NCBI RefSeq assembly: GCF_004923295.1 | Contig: NZ_CP039639.1 | Coordinates: 62,001 to 126,000 of the forward strand | DNA: 64,000 nucleotides | Source of the DNA: Azospirillum sp. TSH100 | GTDB taxonomy: Bacteria > Pseudomonadota > Alphaproteobacteria > Azospirillales > Azospirillaceae | Reading direction: 5' to 3' | Shown here: positions 37,340 through 46,400 of the stretch, piece after piece | Numbering within the stretch: the first letter of the stretch is position 1 | How the letters are laid out: each line of letters begins with the position of its first letter | Notes under the pieces: generated by a model | Database searches by the model: none | What the model saw: only the letters and a program-made list of their open reading frames with translations | Told to the model about the DNA's origin: nothing | Program-made: the position numbers and the translations under genes

Positions 37340-38773
37340 CTATTCCGCTGCCAGCCCGGTGGGCACCGCACCGGACGCCCGTTCGGCAAGGGCCGCACGC
37401 AAGGCGGCACGGAAACGCTCGGCGATCTCGTCCACCTCCGCGGCCTCGACGATCAGCGGCGGCAGGAAGCGCACCACGGCGCCATGCCGCCCGCCCAGTT
37501 CCAGGATCACCCCGCGTTCCAGGCACTGGCGTTGCAGGGACCGGGCAAGCTCGCCGTCGGCCGGGCGGGCGCCGGTGCGCGAGGGCGGCCGGTGCTCGTC
37601 CACGATCTCGACGCCGATCATCAGGCCCGGCCCCCGCACGTCACCCAGGCAGGGATGGTCCACCTGGATGGCCCGCAGATGGGCGGTCAGCCGCGCACCC
37701 AGGACGGCGGCATGCTCGTCCAGCCGGTCGGCGCGGATGCGGCGCAGAGTCGCCATGCCCGCCGCCATCGCCAGCTGGTTGCCTCGGAAGGTGCCGGCAT
37801 GGGCGCCCGGCGCCCAGCAATCCAGCTCCGCCCGATAGACCACCACCGACAGCGGCAGGCTGCCGCCGATGGCCTTGGACAGCACCAGAACGTCCGGTTC
37901 GATCCCGGCATGCTCGAAGGCGAACAGCCGCCCGGTGCGGCCGAGCCCGGTCTGCACCTCGTCGAACACCAGCGGCACACCATGGGCGCGGGTCAGCCGG
38001 CGCAGGCCCTGGAGCCAGCGCAGCGGCGCCGGCACCACGCCGCCTTCGCCCTGCACCACCTCAACCACCACGGCGGCGGGGGTGACGATGCCGGATTCCG
38101 GATCGCTCAGCAGCTGGTCGAGCAGAGCCAGCCCGGCATCGACCCCGGCCTCCCCGCCCAGCCCGAAGGGGCAGCGGTAGTCGTAGGGATAGGGCAGCAT
38201 GTGCACGTCGCCGGTCCCACCGCCCAGCGGCCGTTTCGGCGCCAGATTGCCCATGATCGCCAGCGTGCCCTGGGTCATGCCGTGATAGCCGCCGGAGAAG
38301 CCGACGACGGTCCGCCGCCCGGTGGCGGTGCGGGCCAGCTTCATCGCCGCCTCGATCCCGTCGGCGCCGGTCGGGCCGCAGAACTGGATGCGGGCGTCGC
38401 GGGCGAAGGCCGGCGGCAGCGCGGCGAACAGCTCCTCGACGAAGGCGTCCTTGACCGGCGTGGTGAGGTCCAGCGTGTGCAGCGGCAGCCCGCTGTCCAG
38501 CGTCGCCCGGATCGCCGCCACCACGTCGGGGTGGTTGTGGCCCAGCGCCAGCGTTCCAGCCCCGGCGAGGCAGTCGATGAACAACTGCCCGGCACTGTCG
38601 CGCACATAAATGCCGCGTGCTTCGGTCAAGGCCAGCGGGATGCGCCGGGGATATGAGCGCGCGTTCGATTCGCGCGCCTCCTGCCGGCGCAGCAGCGGAT
38701 CGTCGCGCAGGCGGATCGGCGGCTGGCCGCGGAAACCGTCCAGCCCGAAGGACGCCGCAAGGATCGCGGTCAT
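37340..38773 (-). CDS. dat: Diaminobutyrate–2-oxoglutarate aminotransferase (Dat/PvdH type)
   Basis: The 477-residue class III aminotransferase makes L-2,4-diaminobutyrate from aspartate semialdehyde and glutamate. The ESNARSYPRRIPLAL start of the conserved region, GPTGADGIEAAMKLAR, the PLP Asp in FDEVQTGLGRTG and the Schiff-base Lys in LSKAIGG fit the Dat/EctB/PvdH group. The ATG at 38773 follows a GGGAGG site; the upstream in-frame extension is dropped. EctB relatives make the same compound for ectoine, but no ect genes are near, and its place between mbtH and an NRPS points to siderophore precursor supply. The second adenylation domain of the synthetase at 40466 has a Dab-like code, which agrees. 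Confidence 0.9.
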   Translation of the reverse strand: MTAILAASFGLDGFRGQPPIRLRDDPLLRRQEARESNARSYPRRIPLALTEARGIYVRDSAGQLFIDCLAGAGTLALGHNHPDVVAAIRATLDSGLPLHTLDLTTPVKDAFVEELFAALPPAFARDARIQFCGPTGADGIEAAMKLARTATGRRTVVGFSGGYHGMTQGTLAIMGNLAPKRPLGGGTGDVHMLPYPYDYRCPFGLGGEAGVDAGLALLDQLLSDPESGIVTPAAVVVEVVQGEGGVVPAPLRWLQGLRRLTRAHGVPLVFDEVQTGLGRTGRLFAFEHAGIEPDVLVLSKAIGGSLPLSVVVYRAELDCWAPGAHAGTFRGNQLAMAAGMATLRRIRADRLDEHAAVLGARLTAHLRAIQVDHPCLGDVRGPGLMIGVEIVDEHRPPSRTGARPADGELARSLQRQCLERGVILELGGRHGAVVRFLPPLIVEAAEVDEIAERFRAALRAALAERASGAVPTGLAAE

Positions 38774-38820
38774 GGCGAAGACCTCCCTCACAGGGGGAAT
38801 AGGGAATTGGGTGCCGCCGC

Positions 38821-39030
38821 TCAGGCGGCTTCGCCCAGCGCGCGGCGCAGGCTGAGCGGGCGCATGTCGGTCCACACCCGCTCGATGTGGGCGAGGCAGT
38901 CCTCCTTGGGGCCGCTGACGCCGACGGTGCGCCAACCGGCCGGCACCGGCTTGTGGTCGGGCCAGATCGAGTATTGCTCCTCCTCGTTCATCACGACGTG
39001 GAACCGCGTGTCGGGGCTGTCCCAGCTCAT
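38821..39030 (-). CDS. mbtH: MbtH-like NRPS chaperone
   Basis: This 69-residue protein has the MbtH fold signatures: [10 protein letters not shown] near residue 15, PAGWRTVG, and [11 protein letters not shown] near the C-terminus with the conserved Trp and Pro residues. MbtH proteins bind adenylation domains and support their folding and activity. It is the first gene of the minus-strand siderophore operon, 47 bp before dat, with a GAAGGAG ribosome-binding site and a Fur-box-like palindrome about 90 bp upstream. As the only mbtH in the locus it probably serves all five adenylation domains. Confidence 0.95.
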   Translation of the reverse strand: MSWDSPDTRFHVVMNEEEQYSIWPDHKPVPAGWRTVGVSGPKEDCLAHIERVWTDMRPLSLRRALGEAA

Positions 39031-39118
39031 GGCCGAAGCTCCTTCAGGTGAGGGCGCGGACGGGTTGATCGTTTTCGGGGAAGACCCCCTGGGAAGATCG
39101 CGTCCTGCTTTCTTGCAT

Positions 39119-39141
39119 AATGAGATTGATTCTCATTTGCA
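39119..39141. promoter_or_regulatory. Fur-box-like palindrome, mbtH side
   Basis: AATGAGA (39119–39125) and TCTCATT (39131–39137) form a perfect inverted repeat around TTGAT, followed by TGCA. This resembles alphaproteobacterial Fur/Irr-type iron boxes. It is 89 bp upstream of mbtH in the 365-bp divergent gap (39031–39395) that otherwise shows no gene. Confidence 0.72.
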
Positions 39142-39312
39142 AGTCGATTTGCAGTAGGCTAACGTTCGGCACGGCTGAAGGATGGCACCGGCGATACCCG
39201 CAGACTGCGTGGTGTCTCCGCCACCTCCGCACTGCCGCGTGCCCAACCCGGCACCGGCACCCGCCGCGATTGCTGCCCACCCGCCGGCAGGACGCACTAT
39301 CGCGCCCCACTA

Positions 39313-39333
39313 TGCGAACGATTCTTACTTGCA
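39313..39333. promoter_or_regulatory. Second Fur-box-like site, hydroxylase side
   Basis: A degenerate copy of the site at 39121–39141, in the same orientation: shared core GATTCT, then A, T, TTGCA. By eye 15 of 21 positions match. It lies 63 bp upstream of the hydroxylase start, so each divergent operon appears to have its own iron-responsive site. Confidence 0.5.
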
Positions 39334-39395
39334 GTAAAGACGTTTTTGCCGATCTGCCCGCATTCGGGCCTGCAATTGGACGGAACAATCGACCG

Positions 39396-40454
39396 ATGGA
39401 CCAGCGCCTTTCCGACCCGCGACCGGCTCCGCAAGCCCTCCCGCAGACCGGCTGCCCCCAATCCGGCCGCCTCCATGTCAGCCCCCTGCTTCCCGACGGC
39501 GAGCTGCCGCTGCTGGTGACGCCGGCGGACGGCCCGCTGGGGCCGGAGGGATGGCGCGAGCTGCTGCCGGACATCGGCGCGCTGGTGGAGGAGCGGTTGC
39601 GGCAGGCCGGCGGGTTGCTGTTCCGTGGCTTCGGCATCCACGGCGACACCCCGTTCCGCACCTTCGTGGAGAGCTTCGGCAAGCCGCTGCTGGACTATGA
39701 TTTCGGCTCCACCCCGCGCTCGGCGGTGGACAAGGGCGTCTACACCTCCACCGAATATCCGGCGCACCAGTCGATCCCGCTGCACAACGAGCAGGCCTAT
39801 ACCCTGCAATGGCCGCGGACGATCTGGTTCCACTGCGTCACCGCCGCCGCCACCGGCGGGGCGACGCCGATCGCCGACAGCCGCGAGGTGTTCCGGCGGA
39901 TCGATCCGGCCGTCCGCGACCGCTTCGCCGCCAAGCGGCTGATGTATGTGCGCAACTACGGCAACGGGCTGGACCTGCCCTGGCAGCGGGCGTTCAACAC
40001 CGACGACCCGGCGGCGGTGGAGCGCTTCTGCCGCGTCAACGCCATCGCCTGGGACTGGACCGAGGACGGCGAGCTGCGCACCCGCCAGATCTGTCAGGCC
40101 GTCGCCCGCCATCCCGCGACGGGAGAGGAGGTGTGGTTCAACCAGGCCCACCTGTTCCACGTCTCCAACCTGCCGGCGGCCGTGCGCGACAGCCTGCTGG
40201 CGGTGGTGGAAGACGAGACGGAGCTTCCCCGCCACGTCTTCCACGGCGACGGCAGCCCCATCGCCGACGCCGACCTCGACCATATCCGCGCCGTCCTGGA
40301 CAAGTGCACCCGCAGTTTCCCCTGGCAGGAGGGGGACGTGATGATGCTGGACAACATGCTGGCCGCCCACGGCCGCGATCCCTTCACCGGCGCCCGCAAG
40401 GTGGTGGTGGCGATGGCCGATCCGGTGCGCTCCCCAGAGCTTCCGGCAGTGTAG
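39396..40454 (+). CDS. Stand-alone TauD/SyrP-type aspartyl beta-hydroxylase
   Basis: The 352-residue Fe(II)/2-oxoglutarate dioxygenase has the facial triad His130-X-Glu132 in LHNEQ and His325 in AAHGRDPF. The HxE rather than HxD triad, and phrases such as IPLHNEQAYTLQWP and EVWFNQAHLFHVSNL, fit the SyrP-like hydroxylases that act on carrier-bound Asp in siderophore synthesis. The start at 39396 (MDQRLSD) is chosen because the upstream open frame covers the Fur-box region and is Arg/Pro-rich. It is the first gene of the plus operon, 11 bp before the large synthetase, whose first adenylation domain has an Asp code. Published work on siderophore hydroxylases pairs stand-alone enzymes (T-type) with a condensation-like interface domain, as seen in that synthetase. 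Confidence 0.88.
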   Translation: MDQRLSDPRPAPQALPQTGCPQSGRLHVSPLLPDGELPLLVTPADGPLGPEGWRELLPDIGALVEERLRQAGGLLFRGFGIHGDTPFRTFVESFGKPLLDYDFGSTPRSAVDKGVYTSTEYPAHQSIPLHNEQAYTLQWPRTIWFHCVTAAATGGATPIADSREVFRRIDPAVRDRFAAKRLMYVRNYGNGLDLPWQRAFNTDDPAAVERFCRVNAIAWDWTEDGELRTRQICQAVARHPATGEEVWFNQAHLFHVSNLPAAVRDSLLAVVEDETELPRHVFHGDGSPIADADLDHIRAVLDKCTRSFPWQEGDVMMLDNMLAAHGRDPFTGARKVVVAMADPVRSPELPAV

Positions 40455-40465
40455 GGGACAACAGC

Positions 40466-43400
40466 ATGGACAGCATCTTCCCGACCGCCGCCGTGCTTCA
40501 CGCCGGAGAGGAACAGCGCGCCCTGTGGACCGCATGGCGCCTCGCCCCCGACGATCCCGCCTACAACATGACCTACGCGGCGGAGCTGGCCCCCGGCACC
40601 GATCCGCAGCGCCTCGCCGCCGCCTTCGCCCGGGTGATCAGCGGGCATGAGGCGCTGTCGAGCCTCTACCGCGAGGACGCGGGCGGCCGGCTGGTGATGG
40701 AGCGCCTGCACGGCTTGCAGCCCGATGTCTCCATCCACGCCGCCGATCCGCTGAGCGATGCCGACCGCCTGGACTGGCTGGAGCGCGAGGCCGACGCGCC
40801 GCTGCCGCTCGACCGCGGCATCGCCTGCCGGGTGCGGCTTCTGGCGGAGGCGGGGACCGGAGCGGCGGAGCGGCTTCACCTGCTGGTCGTGCTGCATCAC
40901 ATCGCCGGCGATTACCTGTCCTTCGAGATCCTGTGCGAACAGGCTTTCACCGCCTACGAGGCGCTGTCGTCCGGCGCCGCAGAGCCGGCATTGCCGAGCG
41001 GCCGCTACGCCGCATGGCTGGAGCGCCAGCGCACCCTGCAATCCGGCCCGGACGCCGCCCGGCTGGAGAGCTTCTGGCGCACGCAGACCGTCGACATCGC
41101 CCCGCCGCCCGACCTGCCCGCCGACCGCAGCACCGCGCCCGGCCGGCCGGAGGAGGCCGATTTCCATCTGGATCCCGTCGCGACCGCGAGTCTGCGCGCA
41201 ACCGCCGACCGGCTCGGCGTCGGGCTGTTCCCATTGCTGACGGCGGTCTTCCAGATCTTCCTGCACCGCTGGAGCGGCCAGGACCGCTTCACCATCGGCA
41301 CGCCGGTGTCCGGCCGCCAGGGTGCCGCCGACCGCGCGATGATCGGCTATACGCTGAACGCCCTGCCCTGGTCCGCCGACCTGTCCGGCAATCCGACGGT
41401 CGCGGACGTGGCGCACACCGCCCATCGCACGCTGATGGCGCTGCTGCGCCACCGCCGCCTGCCGCTGGCCCGCATCACGTCGATGGCCGGGACCGGCGGC
41501 CCGCTGTTCCATCACATGACCACCTACGTCCCGGTCAGCCAGCGCGCCGCCATCGACCGAAACGTCCGGCGCGAGCTGTTCGCCCACCAGCGCGGCGCCG
41601 CCAATGCGCTCAACCTGCGCTGGGTGGACGGCGGCGACCGCCTGAACGGCCAGTGGCGCGCCGACCCGGCGCTGTTCGCGCCGGAAACCTCCGCCCGCAT
41701 GCGGCGCGGCTTCCTGGCGCTGCTGGAGCGTGTGCTGGAGGACGCGGATGCCCCGGTTTCGACGGTGCAGGCGACTGCCGAAGAAGCCGATTGCTCGCTC
41801 CTCGACGCCCCAATTCTCCCTCTCCCCGGGGGGAGGGGATCTCGCCTCACCGCCCTCGCCCTGTTCAACGCCGCCACCTCCCGCCACCCCGACCGCAACG
41901 CCGTGGAGGACGGCGGCCATGCCCTGACCTATGCCGGCCTCGACGCCGCCGCCGCCCGGCTCGCCCGGCGCCTGCGCGCTGCCGGCGTGCGTCCCGGCGA
42001 CCGCGTCGGGCTGTGGCTGCCGCGTGGTGCGGCGCTGGCCATCGGCATGATCGCGGCGTGGAAGGCGGGGGCCGCCTATCTCTGCCTCGACCCTGCCCTG
42101 CCCGACGCCCGTCTCGCCTTTCTGGCGTCCGACAGCCGCAGCCGCGCCATCGTCGGCACCGGCATGGCTCCCGACTGGCGATGCGATGCGACGTGGCTCG
42201 ACATCGACGGGCAATCCGACGAGGCCGAGCCCGCCCCCCTCGCCGACAACCTCCCCGGCAACCCGGACCTGCCGGCCTACCTGATCTACACCTCCGGCTC
42301 CACCGGAACGCCGAAGGGCGTGGTCGTTACGCAAGGCAACCTCGCCACCTACGCCCGGGGCGTGCTGGCGGCAATGGACCTGCCGGAAGACGCCACCCTC
42401 GCCACGCTGGCCTCGGTCACCGCCGATCTCGGCTATACGGCATGGTTCGGTGCGCTGCTCGGCGGGCGGACATTGCGGCTGGTCGCCCCGGCGCTGGCCG
42501 AGGATCCCGACGCGCTGGCCCGTCATTTCGCCGCACGGCCGGTCGACATGCTGAAGATCGTGCCGTCCCATCTCGCCGCCCTGATGGCGGTCCCCGACCC
42601 GGCCCGCCTGCTGCCGCGCCGCTGCCTCGTCCTGGGCGGCGAGGCGCTGGACGGCGGCTTCGTCGCTCGACTGCGCAGTCTCGCCCCCGGCTGCCGCGTA
42701 CTGAATCATTACGGCCCGACCGAGACCACCGTCGGCTGCCTCACATCCCCGGCCCCACAGGATCCGACCCTGCCGGTCCCCATCGGCACCCCCCTGCCCG
42801 GCATCCGCGCCGTGGTGCTGGACCGCCATGGCGATCCCGTCCCTCTCGGCGTCGTCGGCGAACTGGCCATCGGCGGTCCCACCGTCGCCGCCGGCTATCT
42901 CGCCCGCCCGGCCCTGACCGCCGAGCGCTTCGTTCCCGACCCGTGGGGCGAAGGCGGACGGCTCTATCGCACCGGCGACCGCGTGCGCATGACGACCGAC
43001 GGCCCGATCGAGTTCCTCGGCCGCGCCGACGATCAGGTCAAGATCCGTGGCTTCCGCGTCGAGCTGGGCGAGGTCGACAGCTGGTTGCGCGGGCAGCCCG
43101 GGGTCGCCGAAGCCGTCACCGTCGCCCGCCCGTCCCCGACCGGTGACGGGTTGCGCCTCGCGGCCTTCGTGGCACCGGAAGCACTCGACACCGAGGCGCT
43201 ACGCAGCGCCATGGCCGCGGCGCTGCCCGACGCCATGGTTCCCGCCAGCCTGCGGGCACTGCCGGTCCTGCCCCGCCTGCCCAACGGCAAGATCGACCGC
43301 AAGTCCCTGCCCGACGACGAACCTGCGCGAACCGTCGCCCCCGCGACTTCACGCAGCCTGACCCCGGCCGAGGAGACCCTGTCCTCCCTCTGGGCCGAGG

Positions 43401-46400
43401 TGCTGGGCCGCCCGTCGGTAGGCGTGGATGAGGATTTCTTCGCCATCGGCGGCGATTCGATCCTGGCGCTCCAGGTCATCGCCAAGGCGCGGCCGAAGGG
43501 GTTGGCCCTGAAGCCGAAGCTGTTCTTCCAGAAGCGCACGATCGCCGCCATCGCCGCCGCATTGCCTGCGGCCAAGCCCGCCGGGAAGCCCAGCGAAGAG
43601 CCCGCCGAAAAGCGCATGGAGCCTTTCGCCCTCAGCGGCCTTGATCCGCAAGCGCTCGCAACCCTGCAAGCCGAACGTCCGGCCCTGGAGGACGCCTATC
43701 CGCTGTCGTCCCTCCAGCAGGGCCTGTTGTTCCACAGCCTGATCGACCCTGCCGGCGGCGCTTATGTCAACCAGCTGGTGGTCGAAGCGGACGGCCCCTT
43801 CGATCCTGACAGCTTCACCGCCGCGTGGCAGGACACCGTCGCCGCCAACCCGATCCTGCGCACCGCCTTCCGCTGGGAGGGTGCCGACCGACCGCTGCAG
43901 CTGGTGGAGCGCGCCGCCACCCTCCCCGTCGCCCGGCGCGATTGGAGCGACCTGACGGAGAACGCCCGCGACGCCGCCCTGACCGCCTTCCTGGCGGAGG
44001 ACCGGGCGCGCGGCTTCGCGCTGGACCGCGCCCCGCTGATGCGGCTGGTGCTGATCCGCTGCGGAGACGGCCGCTGGCTGCTGCTGTGGAGCCGCCATCA
44101 TCTGGTGGTCGACGGCTGGTGTTCGATCCTGCTGCTGGACGAGGTGCTGGAACGCTACCGCGCCTGTCTGGCCGGCGAGACCCCGGCCCTGCCCGCCCGC
44201 CGCCCCTTCCGCGACCACATCGCCTGGACCCTGCGCCAGGACAGCGGCCGCTCAGCCGAATTCTGGCGCAGCTTCCTCGCCGGGGTGGAAGGTGCCACGC
44301 CGCTGCCCCTGCTGGCGCCGGCCCCGGAGTCAACCCCGGACTCCGGCAGCGCCGTCCCGCTCACCCGCACCGTCACGCTGGACGAGGCGGAGACCGCCCG
44401 TCTGACCGCCGCCGCGCGCGGGCTGGGCGTCACGCTCAACACGCTGGTGCAGGGCGCCTGGGGCCTCGTTCTGACCGCCCGCTCGGGGCGGGACGACGTG
44501 CTGTTCGGCGTCACCTCCGCCGGCCGGCCGGCCGATCTGGAAGGCGCCGAGCATATGCTGGGCGTCTTCATCAACACCCTGCCGCTGCGCGTGCGTGCGC
44601 CGGGCCGCCAGCGCCTCGGCGACTATCTGCGCGGCATCCAGGCCGACAGCGCCGCGATGCGCGAGCATGAGCACAGCGCACTGGCCGACATCCAGGCGCA
44701 GGCAGGAGTCGGCCCGCTGTTCGACACGCTGCTGGTCTTCCAGAACCTGCCGATGCTGGAGGGCCGGCGGCGCCGGGTCGGCGCGCTCGACCTGCGCCAG
44801 CGCGCCAATGTCGAACGCACCCATTACGGCCTGACGGTGGAGGTCTTCCCCGGCGAGGCGCTGGGCGCCGCCATCGACGCCGACGCCCGCCGCATCGATG
44901 CGACGTCGCTCAGCCGGATCGCCGAGGGCTTCCGCGCCGCCCTGCTGTCGTTGGCCCGTGGCGCCGCCACCCCGCTGGCCGCCCTGCCGCGCATGGGCGA
45001 GGCGGAGGCGCAAGCCTTGCGCCGCTGGAGCGTGACGCCCGCCCCCTACAGCCTGTCGCCCGGCTGGGTCGAGAGGGTCGCCGCCCGCGTCGCCGCCCAC
45101 CCCGACCGCCTCGCCGCCCGCTGCGAGGGTGCCGGCCTGACCTATGGCGAACTCTGGCGGCACTCGGAGCAGCTGGCCCGCGGCCTGATCGCCGCCGGTG
45201 TCCGCCCCGACGATGCCGTCGCCCTGCTCGCCCCGCGCGGGCTGGAGCTGCTGTGCCTGATGGTCGCGGTGCTGCGGGCCGGCGGCGCCTGGGTGCCGCT
45301 CGACCCCGGCCATCCGCCCGCCCGCTGGGCCCAGGTGATGGCACAGGCCGGCAATCCGCTGCTGGTCCGCGATCCCGCCGTCTCCTGCGGCCTGCCCGCC
45401 CTGACCACTGCCGACCTGCTGGCCCGCGCCGACGCCGGCAGCCTGCGCACGCGCCCTGCCCGCGGCGACCAGCGCGCCTATGTGCTGTTCACCTCCGGCT
45501 CGACCGGCACGCCGAAGGGGGCGATGGTCACCCGCGACGGCATGCTGAACAACATGCTGGCGAAGCTCGACCCGCTCGGCCTGTCCGACCGGGACGTGAT
45601 CGCCCAGACCGCCCCCGCCTGCTTCGACATCTCCGTCTGGCAGACGCTGACCGCCCCGCTGCTGGGTGGCGTGGTGGAGATCGTCCCCGACGCGGTGGTG
45701 CGCGACCCCGACGCCCTGCTCGACCGGCTGGCGACCTCCGGCGTCACCCTGTTCGAGCCGGTGCCGTCGCTGATGCGGACGCTGGCGGACACCCGCGATG
45801 CCGACGGCCGGCCCCGCCCGCTGCCTGCCCTGCGCTGGGTCCTGCCGACGGGGGAGGCGCTGAGCGCCGCCGATGCCGCCGCCTGGTTCGACGCCTACCC
45901 CGCCGTGCCGCTGATGAACGCCTACGGCCCGGCCGAATGCGCCGACGACGTGGCCTTCCACCCGCTGCACACCGCCCCCGCCGCCGGAAGCGCCGTCCCC
46001 ATCGGCCGGCCGACGGCGGGGGCGGAGCTGCGCGTCGTCGATGGCGACCTCTCCCCCGCGCCGGTCGGCACGGTGGGCGAGATCGCCGTCGGCGGCGTCG
46101 GGGTGGGGCGCGGCTATCTCGGCGATCCGCGCCGCACCGCCGCCTCCTTCGTGCCCGATCCGGACGGCGCGCCGGGTTCGCGCCTCTACCGCAGCGGCGA
46201 TCTTGGCCGCTGGACGGCCGACGGCGTCATCGAATGGGCCGGGCGCGGCGATTTCCAGATGAAGCTGCGCGGCTTCCGCATCGAAGCCGGCGAGGTCGAA
46301 GCCGCGCTGGAACGCCACCCCGCCGTCCGCCGCGCCGCCGTCCACATCCGCGCCGACCATCTGACGGCGTGGTGGGAAGCAGCCGACGACGGCGCCGCGG

